Shown here: in pieces, positions 16,443 through 24,830 of the stretch
Position numbering within the stretch: the first letter of the stretch is position 1
Layout of the letters: each line of letters starts with the position of its first letter
Assembly (NCBI RefSeq): GCF_021462415.1
Contig: NZ_JAKEDS010000006.1
Location: 59,379 to 123,378, forward strand
Direction: 5' to 3'
DNA length: 64,000 bases
Source: Rhodohalobacter sp. 614A
GTDB taxonomy: Bacteria > Bacteroidota > Rhodothermia > Balneolales > Balneolaceae
Translations under genes and position numbers: made by a program
The notes under the pieces: model-generated
The model's input: the letters and a program-made list of their open reading frames with translations, nothing else
What the model was told of the DNA's origin: nothing
The model's database searches: none

Positions 16443-16874
16443 TTGTATTTTTTCAGAGCATACATACGTAATCTGAATGTTGCGACAATCGCATCTTTTC
16501 TTTTTTCATGGGCAGGGTTTTTCTTTTTTCTACCCTTAAGTGTTTCTGTATTAGCAAGTACTCATGATGTTTCCTCTACCTACAACTTAGATAAAGGCTG
16601 TTTTGAAATTGTATTACAACATTCAGAAGAGACTAATTCAGGGTACAAAACAGTTGAAAAAAAGCACCATCAATTTCAAAATCAGTGCTGCTATGATGAT
16701 GCACTGTTAAGAAATGAGTGCCCGGACTGTAAGTTTATGTTTCCAATCATTCCTTATTTGTTTGGGAACTATGGTGAACCTGTTTTTCAAATTACGTTAC
16801 CTGTATATCTAAAAGACAACTTATCCCCTCCAATAACTCTTAAAGTTATTAAAGTCACACAACTTCTGATTTAA
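16443..16874 (+). CDS. Exported Cys/His-containing small protein ahead of second RND operon
   Basis: A 143-residue frame from TTG 16443; no ATG lies nearby in frame, so the start is uncertain. It has a long hydrophobic signal (FLFSWAGFFFFLPLSVSVLA), a His-containing centre (KKHHQFQNQCCYDD) and a CPDC motif, so five or more Cys/His residues could bind metal or form disulfides. The tail (DNLSPPITLKVIKVTQLLI) resembles the end of the protein at 4540-4977 (LPPIIENPIISNIQTVVLLN), which also precedes an RND operon. It is probably a periplasmic metal-binding accessory. No domain is recognised and the function is inferred only. Confidence 0.5.
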   Translation: MYFFRAYIRNLNVATIASFLFSWAGFFFFLPLSVSVLASTHDVSSTYNLDKGCFEIVLQHSEETNSGYKTVEKKHHQFQNQCCYDDALLRNECPDCKFMFPIIPYLFGNYGEPVFQITLPVYLKDNLSPPITLKVIKVTQLLI

Positions 16875-17024
16875 TACCTGCCTTTCTCTATTTAGCAGAA
16901 ACAAATTCTGCCCCATCCATTTTTTTCAACGAGCTGTTTAACCTCTGGTCATTCTGTGGTTTCAGCCAAAGTATTTGAAAAAGATCGGCATCAAAGACTA
17001 ATCTATATTCACTCAGCTGTAAAC

Positions 17025-20000
17025 ATGATCAACAAAATTATTGCCTTTTCGATTAAGAACAAGTTTATCATCGGCTTGTTTATCCTGTCTCTAATAGGAG
17101 TAGGATTATATTCTATGATGACCATTAATCTAGGTTCGGTTCCTGATATTACAAATAATCAGGTACAGGTGATTACGGTATCGGAAAATCTATCTACCGA
17201 AGACATTGAACAATTTGTAACCTATCCCGTGGAGCTTGCCATGGGTAACCTGCCGGGAGTAACTGAAATCCGTTCGGTATCCCGATTCGGGTTATCCGTG
17301 GTTACCATCGTTTTCGAAGATGATATGGGTACCTATTTACCCCGGCAACTGGTACAGGAAAAACTCAGTGAACTGGGCGAAACGATCCCCGAGAATTTTG
17401 GAAGTCCATCCATGGGGCCCATTTCAAGTGGATTAGGCCAAATTTACGAGTACTCCATTCAGGTGGACCCTGCATATGAAGATCAATATACGCCTGATGA
17501 ATTGCGCACAATACAAGATTGGATTATTAAGCGCCAAATGGTGCTCCTGGAAGGGGTTATAGAGGTCAACTCCTTCGGTGGAGGCATCAAACAATATGAA
17601 GTAGCCATAAGTCCTGATAAACTAAATGCAATGGGAGTTAGTATTTCAGAAGTATATGAGGCAATGTCCAGGAATAATGTAAATACCGGCGGGGCCTATA
17701 TCGAGAAAAACAAGATGGCTAATTTTATTCGTGGCGAAGGATTGATACGCAGCCTTGAAGATATAGAAAACATTGTAGTCAAGAACGAAAACGGACTACC
17801 CATCCTAATCAGAGATGTAGCAGAAGAGGTTACCTTTGGAACTCAAATTCGTTATGGAGCTTTTACTCAGGATGGTGAGGAAGCAGTAGGTGGCATTATT
17901 ATGATGCTGAAAGGCTCAAACCCGAATGCAACCATTCAAAACGTTCAGGATAGAATTGCTGAAATTCAAAAGTCACTGCCTGAAGGTTTAAAGATTGAGC
18001 CTTTCCTTGATCGAAGTGCTCTTATTGAACGAACCACCAGTACAGTTACCACAAACCTGGTGGAAGGTGCATTGATTGTAGTTTTCGTTTTGGTAATACT
18101 CTTAGGAAGTTTACGCGGAGGGTTAATAACCGCCTCACTTATTCCGCTTTCCCTTCTTTTTGCTTTTATAATGATGAAGGCCACCGGGGTGTGGGCCAAT
18201 CTAATGAGCCTTGGAGCCATCGACTTCGGTATTATTGTTGATGGAGCCGTAATTATAGTGGAAGGCACGGTTCATGAAATTGAAAAAAGGGTGAAATCCG
18301 GAAAACGTGCTTTTAGTAAAACACAGATGAATGAAATTGCCTACAAGGCAAGCAGCACCATGATGAATGCTGCCTTCTTTGGACAGTTGATCATCCTTAT
18401 TGTATTTGCCCCTATCCTGTTTCTGGAAGGAGTAGAAGGTAAGATGTTCCGTCCTATGGCATTCACCTTTGGGTTTGCTGTATTAGGTGCTATTATTTTA
18501 TGTCTTACCTATGTACCAATGGTCTCGGCACTGTTTATGAAACCCTCACAAAATAGAAAGGGATGGTTTGCCCGGTTCGAGCGAGGCCTCGATCGGGTCA
18601 GCAACAAACTTATATCCTTTATTCAGAAGGGCTACGATCCGGTTATCCAATGGTCGTTAAAGCGAAAACCTGTTGTGATTGTAGCTGCCATACTGCTTTT
18701 TGGCGGTGCGATGTTCACCTTTTCGAGAATGGGAGGTGAATTTATTCCACAACTGGATGAGGGAGATATTGCCATGCAAGCCCTATTCCGTCCGGGCAGT
18801 GGATTATCAGAGGCGATCGATCAATCCAAGAAAATTGAGACGACACTGCTGGAAGAATTTCCAGAGATAGAAACAGTAACAGCTCGAATTGGGGTAGCTG
18901 ATATTCCCACTGATCCTATGCCCATGGACATTGCCGACATGTACATCATTCTGGACAAGAATAAAGAAAACTGGATCTCTGCCGAATCTAAAGAGGAGCT
19001 GATAGAAAAAATAAAGAGTAAACTCGATCAGACCATGATAGGTGTGAATTTCGTTTTTACCCAGCCGGTAGAGCTTAGGTTTAACGAACTTTTGGAAGGT
19101 GTACGAGAAGATATCGCCGTAAAGCTATACGGAGACGACATAGATGTATTGGCGGAGAAAGTTCAGGAAATGGCTCAAATTATTCAAACTATTCCAGGGG
19201 TGGGTGATGTGAGTCCCGAACGTACGGCTGGACTACCTCAAATGACCGTTAGGTATGACCGGCAAAAAGTGGCTCAATATGGACTGGATATCACGAAGCT
19301 CAATCAATACGTAAGTTCAGCTTTTGCCGGAGGAGTTGCTGGAGTTGTATTCGAAGGCGAAAGACGATTTGATCTTGTGATCCGCTTTGATGAAGCTCAT
19401 CGTACTGGCATTGAGGATATTCGCAATCTGTATGTAGATCTGGAAAACGGTGCACAGGTGCCGGTTAAAGAAGTGGCGGATATCAGTTATCAGCCGGGGC
19501 CTATGCAGATCTCGCGAGATAACACCTTTCGCAGGAGCTATGTTGGTGTGAATACACGCGGGCGGGATGTGGAATCGGTGGTTTTGGATATTCAAGAAAA
19601 ACTGGAGGCCGAATTGAATCTGCCGCCGGGTTATTACATTACTTATGGGGGTGAATTTGAGAATCTGCAACGGGCCAAGAACCGATTGGCTATTGTAGTG
19701 CCTATAGCCCTGTTTCTTATCTTTGTGCTACTGTACTTCGCACTAAAATCGTTCTCACAGTCGGTAATGATCTATCTGGCTATTCCCCTGGCTTCTATTG
19801 GAGGTGTCTTCTTCCTGGCTTTACGTGGAATGGACTTCAGTATTTCTGCCGGAGTTGGTTTCATTGTATTGTTCGGAGTGGCTGTGCTAAACGGCCTTGT
19901 GCTCGTCAGCCGGTTTAATTCATTAAAAATCGAAGGTGTTATGGATTTACAAGAACGAATTTTGACAGGTACCAAAGAGCGACTTCGCCCCATTTTATTG

Positions 20001-21425
20001 ACCGCTACGGCGGCTATTATGGGTTTTCTTCCGATGGCGTTTTCAACAACAGCCGGTGCTGAAGTACAGCGGCCGCTGGCCACTGTTGTAATCGGCGGGT
20101 TGATTAGCGCCACGCTGCTTACGTTGGTCGTGCTGCCCATCCTTTATGCGTACATAGAAAAGCGTAAAATGAGAAAACACAAGCCGGGTAGTACTTCTAT
20201 GGCCTCCGTTGTGTTGCTGATTATTGGTGGAAGCCTGCTGCTTTCTCCCGATTCTGTACAGGCTCAGGAACAGGTGCTGAATGATACCCTCCCGCAAATT
20301 GCGCTGGATCAGGCCGTTCAAAAAGCGATAGCAAATTATCCTTCTCTTGAGGCAGCCAGGCTTGGAATTGACAACAGGAAGGCTCTTCAAAAAACAGCCT
20401 GGGACTTTGGCGATACGAACCTCTTTACCGGAGGTGAAGAGTTCGGCAACGGTTCGGACGGTGTTACTACAAAATTTGGCATTCAGCAGCAGTTTGATCT
20501 GTTCGGTGTTTTACCAAGGCTAAATCATCGGAATGAACAAACAGAACTTGCCAGGCTGAACTATGAATTGTCTGAGTTAGAGCTCAGGCTCCGGGTAAAG
20601 CAGGACTGGTCAACGGTTTTCATCGCTAAACAACAATATGAGATCTATAATCGCCTGAACCAGCAATTCAGGGATATTGCTAGGGCTGCGGAAATAAAAT
20701 TTGAAACGGAGGAAATTTCCCGGCTGGGATATCTTAATATCATGAATCAGGCCAACCAAATTACCATACAAACAGAACAAGCCTTCCGCGATTATGGGGC
20801 TGCTGTTCGAGCTTTTAACAAATGGTTTGAGGGGGACTCGTTATACACGGTTCAAAGTGTTTCAGCCGAACAGCTTGTTCAACCTTTACAGGTAGATTCT
20901 ACATTCGACCATCCGCTGATTGCTTTATATCAACAAAAAATTGACGTGGCGGAAGCATCGATTAAAGAACAAAGAAGTCAGTTTTTACCAAGTTTTCAAG
21001 CCAGTTATGGCTGGCAGGAAATAGCTGGGCAAGGTGGCTTTAATTCCTATGAGATCGGGATCAGACTTCCGGTATTCTTCTGGTCTAAGGCCGGGAAAAC
21101 TCAATCCGCCCGGATTGAACGAAATATTGCCCGTCAAAACCTAGACCAGGCTCAGAGAGAATTCAACAGTACCTATAACAGTATCCGGGAAAATTATCAG
21201 AAATGGTTGCGCTCGTGGGAATATTATCGACAGGAAGCACTCCCTCTTGCCAAAGAACAACAGCAAGGTGCCATCACCTCTTATGAAGAAGGAGCCATAG
21301 ACTATGTGGCTTTCTTTCAAAGCATCAGAGATGCCATTCGCATTGAAATCGACTCATGGAATGCATTTGGCAATTATCTGAATAGCCATTTCCAATTAGA
21401 ATACTACCTCAACAAAACTCAATAA
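17025..21425 (+). CDS. czcA: CzcA-type RND pump fused to TolC-like outer-membrane factor
   Basis: From ATG 17025 (a GTG at 16956 would add 23 unlikely residues) the product is 1466 residues. Residues 1 to about 1040 form a complete HME-RND pump. TM4 reads LGAIDFGIIVDGAVIIVEG, carrying the DFG...D...E signature of divalent-metal CzcA pumps. Near residue 1055 a hydrophobic segment (ASVVLLIIGGSLLLSP) ending in SVQAQEQ looks like an internal signal peptide. About 400 residues of OEP/TolC repeats follow (LDQAVQKAIANYPSLEAARLGI...). Pump and exit duct are thus one polypeptide, possibly cleaved after secretion. Related fusions exist in Bacteroidota. Adaptor and PII-like genes follow. Confidence 0.9.
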   Translation: MINKIIAFSIKNKFIIGLFILSLIGVGLYSMMTINLGSVPDITNNQVQVITVSENLSTEDIEQFVTYPVELAMGNLPGVTEIRSVSRFGLSVVTIVFEDDMGTYLPRQLVQEKLSELGETIPENFGSPSMGPISSGLGQIYEYSIQVDPAYEDQYTPDELRTIQDWIIKRQMVLLEGVIEVNSFGGGIKQYEVAISPDKLNAMGVSISEVYEAMSRNNVNTGGAYIEKNKMANFIRGEGLIRSLEDIENIVVKNENGLPILIRDVAEEVTFGTQIRYGAFTQDGEEAVGGIIMMLKGSNPNATIQNVQDRIAEIQKSLPEGLKIEPFLDRSALIERTTSTVTTNLVEGALIVVFVLVILLGSLRGGLITASLIPLSLLFAFIMMKATGVWANLMSLGAIDFGIIVDGAVIIVEGTVHEIEKRVKSGKRAFSKTQMNEIAYKASSTMMNAAFFGQLIILIVFAPILFLEGVEGKMFRPMAFTFGFAVLGAIILCLTYVPMVSALFMKPSQNRKGWFARFERGLDRVSNKLISFIQKGYDPVIQWSLKRKPVVIVAAILLFGGAMFTFSRMGGEFIPQLDEGDIAMQALFRPGSGLSEAIDQSKKIETTLLEEFPEIETVTARIGVADIPTDPMPMDIADMYIILDKNKENWISAESKEELIEKIKSKLDQTMIGVNFVFTQPVELRFNELLEGVREDIAVKLYGDDIDVLAEKVQEMAQIIQTIPGVGDVSPERTAGLPQMTVRYDRQKVAQYGLDITKLNQYVSSAFAGGVAGVVFEGERRFDLVIRFDEAHRTGIEDIRNLYVDLENGAQVPVKEVADISYQPGPMQISRDNTFRRSYVGVNTRGRDVESVVLDIQEKLEAELNLPPGYYITYGGEFENLQRAKNRLAIVVPIALFLIFVLLYFALKSFSQSVMIYLAIPLASIGGVFFLALRGMDFSISAGVGFIVLFGVAVLNGLVLVSRFNSLKIEGVMDLQERILTGTKERLRPILLTATAAIMGFLPMAFSTTAGAEVQRPLATVVIGGLISATLLTLVVLPILYAYIEKRKMRKHKPGSTSMASVVLLIIGGSLLLSPDSVQAQEQVLNDTLPQIALDQAVQKAIANYPSLEAARLGIDNRKALQKTAWDFGDTNLFTGGEEFGNGSDGVTTKFGIQQQFDLFGVLPRLNHRNEQTELARLNYELSELELRLRVKQDWSTVFIAKQQYEIYNRLNQQFRDIARAAEIKFETEEISRLGYLNIMNQANQITIQTEQAFRDYGAAVRAFNKWFEGDSLYTVQSVSAEQLVQPLQVDSTFDHPLIALYQQKIDVAEASIKEQRSQFLPSFQASYGWQEIAGQGGFNSYEIGIRLPVFFWSKAGKTQSARIERNIARQNLDQAQREFNSTYNSIRENYQKWLRSWEYYRQEALPLAKEQQQGAITSYEEGAIDYVAFFQSIRDAIRIEIDSWNAFGNYLNSHFQLEYYLNKTQ

Positions 21426-21447
21426 CAGATTTTAAATCAACAAAAAA

Positions 21448-22647
21448 ATGAATAAATCTAATTTATATATAATTTTATTGGCTGTCCTTGCATCTGTTTT
21501 TACAGCCTGCGGCGAGATCAATAGCGATGAAAAAGAACAAGAAGCAACAGAACTTGCCGGTGTGGCTGAGGCAGAAGAAAACATGGTTCATCTGTCGGAA
21601 CTGAAGTTCAACAGCCTTGGAATGAAACTGGATACTTTGTCCCTGCGCTTTCTCTCAGAGAGCGTAGAAGCAAATGGTCAGCTGGAAGTTCCCCCGCAGC
21701 ATGAGGCAAGCGTAACTGCGGTTTTGGGAGGTAATATTGGTTCCATAGAAGTTATTGAGGGAGATCAGGTGTCAAAAAATCAGACTATTGCCTTCCTTTC
21801 CCATCCTAATTTAACCAAAGTCCAAACTGAATACGTACGGTTGTATCAGCGCATGTTGTATTTAGATCATGAATTTAAGCGACAAGCAAGGTTATATGAT
21901 GAAAAGGTAGGCTCCGGCCAAACTTACCAACAAACTAAAGCCGAATACGAATCAGTTAAGGCGGAGGTCAAAGGTTATGAGGCTCAGCTGAATCAGCTTA
22001 ACCTGGACGTTGAACAAATACAAGACGGCGATATTTATTCGTCGGTGCCGGTAGTAAGCCCTATTGATGGGTACATCGAAAAGGTTCAGATTCAAATCGG
22101 TCAGTACGTTGATCCCCAAACAATCATGTTTGAAATTGTGGATAACGAACATGTTCATGCCGATTTGATGGTCTTTGAAAAAGATGTGCACAAAGTTAAA
22201 AGGGGCCAATCCATCTCTTTTACTGTACAGTCAGTACCGGATCAAATACTTACAGCTACCATTTACTCTGTAGGCAAACAATTCGAACAAAATCCTAGGG
22301 CAGTGCATGTGCACGGCGAAATTGATCAGAAAGAAAACTTCCTGATTCCCGGGATGTATATCAACGGCACGATTCACACTTCAGAGACTAAAGCCTTTGC
22401 TTTGCCTGAGAATGCCATTGTTGAGGACGAGGGTAAAACCTACCTATTCACCGCAGAACAACAAGAGGAAAACGGAAATACCGAATGGTCTTTCACTCCG
22501 GTAGAAATTATGACCGGCATTGAGGAAGATGGTTGGGTTGAAGTGAAGTTGTTAGAACCATTGCCGGATGGAGCACGAGTAGCTTGGAACAATGCCTATT
22601 ACCTGATCTCTGAAATGAAGAAAAGCCAGACTTCCGACGATGATTAA
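21448..22647 (+). CDS. czcB: RND periplasmic adaptor lipoprotein of second system
   Basis: This 399-residue membrane-fusion protein has a lipobox (FTAC, about residue 20), an acidic linker and a biotinyl-lipoyl-like first half (EASVTAVLGGNIGSIEVIEGDQV). A coiled-coil hairpin follows (YVRLYQRMLYLDHEFKRQARLYDEKV...) and then the second lipoyl half (VSPIDGYIEKVQIQIGQYVDPQT) and beta-barrel domains. It would bridge the fused pump to its own TolC-like part. Unlike the first adaptor it has no His-rich ends. Start and order (22 bases after the pump gene) indicate one operon. Confidence 0.9.
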   Translation: MNKSNLYIILLAVLASVFTACGEINSDEKEQEATELAGVAEAEENMVHLSELKFNSLGMKLDTLSLRFLSESVEANGQLEVPPQHEASVTAVLGGNIGSIEVIEGDQVSKNQTIAFLSHPNLTKVQTEYVRLYQRMLYLDHEFKRQARLYDEKVGSGQTYQQTKAEYESVKAEVKGYEAQLNQLNLDVEQIQDGDIYSSVPVVSPIDGYIEKVQIQIGQYVDPQTIMFEIVDNEHVHADLMVFEKDVHKVKRGQSISFTVQSVPDQILTATIYSVGKQFEQNPRAVHVHGEIDQKENFLIPGMYINGTIHTSETKAFALPENAIVEDEGKTYLFTAEQQEENGNTEWSFTPVEIMTGIEEDGWVEVKLLEPLPDGARVAWNNAYYLISEMKKSQTSDDD

Positions 22648-22657
22648 CAAAAACTTT

Positions 22658-22695
22658 CCGGCAAAGCCATATTCATGTTTTTATGGCTTTGCCGG
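22658..22695 (+). promoter_or_regulatory. 14-bp hairpin between adaptor and PII-like gene
   Basis: Arms CCGGCAAAGCCATA (22658-22671) and TATGGCTTTGCCGG (22682-22695) are perfectly complementary around a 10-base loop. It ends 24 bases before the PII-like ATG at 22720, the same placement as the hairpin at 10924-10957. The sequence differs from that hairpin, so position rather than sequence is shared. Confidence 0.7.
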
Positions 22696-22719
22696 GGTTA
22701 ATGCATAACACATAATATT

Positions 22720-23049
22720 ATGAAAGAAATAAAAGCCTTTATAAAACCAAACAGAGTAGAAAATGTAGTTGCAGCACTCCAAGAAGCAGGACATGAAAGT
22801 GTTACGCTTTCCAAAGGAGAAGGTACCGGAGCATACAAACAGAAAGATGCGTCCCCATCGCTGGATTTTCACTTTACGGACAGTCCAGTCGTAAAATTAG
22901 AGCTGGTATGTCAATGCAAAGAATCCGATAACGTTGTTCAACTTATCTGCGCCAATGCCAAAACACCGGAACGCGGTGACGGCATCATTTACGTTACAGA
23001 TATTCAAAAAGCGTTTAGGATTAAAACCTGTGAGCCTTTTGAGGGGTAA
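22720..23049 (+). CDS. PII-like regulator of second metal-efflux locus
   Basis: This 109-residue protein starts MKEIKAFIKPNRVENVV like the PII protein at 10977. It keeps the late PII signature in weaker form (TPERGDGIIYVTDIQKAFRIKT). The T-loop region is replaced by a polar, Ser/Asp-rich segment (KGEGTGAYKQKDASPSLDFHF) and two extra Cys occur (VCQCKES). It is more diverged than the first copy, so ligand binding may differ; Cys and His residues leave direct metal sensing open. By family precedent it would be a trimeric cytosolic sensor docking on the pump, which is inference. Confidence 0.8.
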   Translation: MKEIKAFIKPNRVENVVAALQEAGHESVTLSKGEGTGAYKQKDASPSLDFHFTDSPVVKLELVCQCKESDNVVQLICANAKTPERGDGIIYVTDIQKAFRIKTCEPFEG

Positions 23050-23110
23050 GGAACAGGTGATTCTTTGTCACAGTTAAGTTGAAGATGAAAATAATCCCAT
23101 ATATTCAACC

Positions 23111-23905
23111 ATGAAAAAATCCACATTTAATATTCCACAAATGGACTGCTCAGCCGAAGAGCAAATGATTCGAATGAGCTTGGAAGAGTTTGAAGATATT
23201 AAATCTCTAAACTTTGATATCCCGAATCGTACATTAGAAGTGTATCACGAAAATAGGCTTAATGAGATTGAGAAAGCCCTTGACTCCCTGAGTTTGGGTT
23301 CTAAATTGAATTCAACAAAAGAGGCTCAAATGTCGCCTTTCGCTTCTGATGAGCAGCAACAAAAGAACATTCTATGGTGGGTTTTAGCGATCAACTTTCT
23401 CTTCTTTATCATTGAAATGACAGCCGGATGGATTATCAATTCTATGGGGCTGATTGCAGACTCACTAGATATGCTGGCAGATTCATCCGTATATGCGCTC
23501 AGCCTTTTTGCTGTTGGAGCAGCGGTAGCAAGAAAAAAGAAAGTAGCAAAAATTAGCGGCTATCTTCAGATGGGTCTGGCATCACTGGGATTTCTTGAAG
23601 TACTGCGGAGGTTTCTTGGAGTGGGTGAAATGCCCGACTTTCAGTGGATGATCATTATTGCTTCAACGGCTCTTGTTGCAAATGTTTTTACCTTATGGCT
23701 TATCAATAAAGCGAAAAGCAAAGAAGCACACATGCAGGCGAGTACAATTTTTACCTCCAATGATATTATTGTAAATGGTGGTGTAATTTTGGCCGGAATT
23801 CTTGTTTATGCACTGGATAGCAGGTGGCCGGATTTACTCATCGGAGCTGTTGTATTCAGCTTCGTGATGCGAGGTGCAGTAAGAATTCTAAAATTATCAA
23901 AATAG
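23111..23905 (+). CDS. Cation transporter: HMA domain plus CDF membrane domain
   Basis: This 264-residue protein begins with an HMA-like fold (STFNIPQMDCSAEEQMIRMSLEEF, residues 3-65, single Cys in MDC). About five to six membrane helices of the cation diffusion facilitator type follow. TM2 has SMGLIADSLDMLADSSVYALSL (the D-S-x-D-x-x-x-D metal-site pattern), and a late TM has ASTIFTSNDIIVNGGVIL. It lacks the cytosolic C-terminal domain of typical CDFs; related Bacteroidota proteins share this short form. It should exchange divalent metal for protons at the inner membrane, delivering metal to the periplasm for the RND pump. Confidence 0.87.
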   Translation: MKKSTFNIPQMDCSAEEQMIRMSLEEFEDIKSLNFDIPNRTLEVYHENRLNEIEKALDSLSLGSKLNSTKEAQMSPFASDEQQQKNILWWVLAINFLFFIIEMTAGWIINSMGLIADSLDMLADSSVYALSLFAVGAAVARKKKVAKISGYLQMGLASLGFLEVLRRFLGVGEMPDFQWMIIIASTALVANVFTLWLINKAKSKEAHMQASTIFTSNDIIVNGGVILAGILVYALDSRWPDLLIGAVVFSFVMRGAVRILKLSK

Positions 23906-23924
23906 CAGGTGTTGTTGCTGATAT

Positions 23925-24299
23925 TTACTCCAGGGCATTCGTAATCTTTGTTATGATACCTTGCTTATCATCATCTGTTGTGATTTTATCAAGAACTTCG
24001 TTGGTGTTGGCATCAAGCAACAGGACAAATCCGGTCATGCCTTCATTTTTCTCAAAAATTTCTGAAAGTCCTAACCTGGCTGCCATTAACTTTGATTGAT
24101 GTGCCGTAAAATCATTGGTCATATCCATTTTGACGAAAAGCACCGGTTGTCCTTCAAACTCAGGTTTTGCTTCTTCCATTATTGGCTTTATTGCCTGGCA
24201 GGCTCCACACCAATCGGCATACATATACATAGCTATTACCCGAGGATCTTCATCTGAGTTAACCTGATTTGCGTTGAGAGTAAAAAAAGGATGTTGCAA
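23925..24299 (-). CDS. Thioredoxin-like protein, N-terminus doubtful
   Basis: The minus-strand frame encodes a thioredoxin fold with active site ADWCGACQAI and a following VLFVKMDMTNDFTAHQSK. The listed frame can only start at TTG 24299. One base less in the seven-A run at 24282-24288 would join it to an ATG at about 24316 encoding MSAVVFATSFFTLNA, a signal-peptide-like start. The gene is therefore either frameshifted or 5'-truncated. If expressed, it would be a thiol reductase or oxidase in the periplasm. It lies convergent to the CDF gene, splitting that gene from a leftover CDF C-terminus. Confidence 0.7.
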   Translation of the reverse strand: MQHPFFTLNANQVNSDEDPRVIAMYMYADWCGACQAIKPIMEEAKPEFEGQPVLFVKMDMTNDFTAHQSKLMAARLGLSEIFEKNEGMTGFVLLLDANTNEVLDKITTDDDKQGIITKITNALE

Positions 24300-24375
24300 A
24301 TACTACAGCACTCATTTACATAAATAAGGGTGGGTCCGATAGACGATTCCGTTGTATTTCACACCTAAATAATCT

Positions 24376-24618
24376 TTGTCTTTAAGCCCTGATTTTGTTA
24401 GCCTAAGCGCCAACAAAATCGAATCCATCCACGATCTGCACATCTGGGCGATGAGTACGACCGAGAATGTGCTGTCGGTTCATATTATTTTAAAAACCGA
24501 TACGTCTGATCAATTTTTAAGAGAGATTAAAGCGGAATTGAGAGAGCAGTTTAATATCCACCATTCAACCATTCAGGTAGAGGTGTCGGATTTGAACGAC
24601 AGTTTGATAGATGAGTGA
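24376..24618 (+). pseudogene. Remnant of a CDF (CzcD) cytosolic domain
   Basis: About 80 codons encode ANKIESIHDLHIWAMSTTENVLSVHIILKT, the hallmark of the C-terminal cytosolic domain of CzcD-type cation diffusion facilitators (V/I-x-x-[VI]HDLH-[IV]-W), followed by an Fe-S-free ferredoxin-like helix and strand. No transmembrane part precedes it: the frame upstream is short and starts only at TTG. The preceding HMA-CDF gene is a different subtype that lacks this domain, so this is probably the tail of another, lost czcD. Confidence 0.7.
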
Positions 24619-24783
24619 TTGTTATATCCACTTCAAAGCTTGCCAATCTGTATTAAAATAAATTCCATGAGTAAGCGATACCTTCCTGCACATAGTTCTG
24701 GAGGGCAAAAGTCATAAGTTAAAATGTTCTTACGCATGATTCCAATACTTCATTGAGCCTTATTGCTTTCTTTAAATAAAATA

Positions 24784-24815
24784 TTTAGTTTAATCTAAAT
24801 TATTGTTTAGTCTAA
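24784..24815. promoter_or_regulatory. DtxR-like operator (TTTAG/CTAAA repeats)
   Basis: TTTAG-N6-CTAAA (24784-24799) is followed after six bases by TTTAG-TCTAA (24806-24815), in which TTAG-T-CTAA is itself palindromic. The half-site resembles those bound by DtxR/IdeR/MntR repressors (TTAGG...CCTAA). It ends 15 bases before the ATG of the di-haem gene, so a bound repressor would block that promoter. Assignment to iron or manganese control is inferred. Confidence 0.45.
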
Positions 24816-24830
24816 TAATATTGGAGCATT

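Noticed and set aside
24376..24618. Frameshifted 3' end of the HMA-CDF gene
   Set aside because: The HMA-CDF protein is complete in its own subtype, and 470 bases with a reverse-strand gene lie between them.
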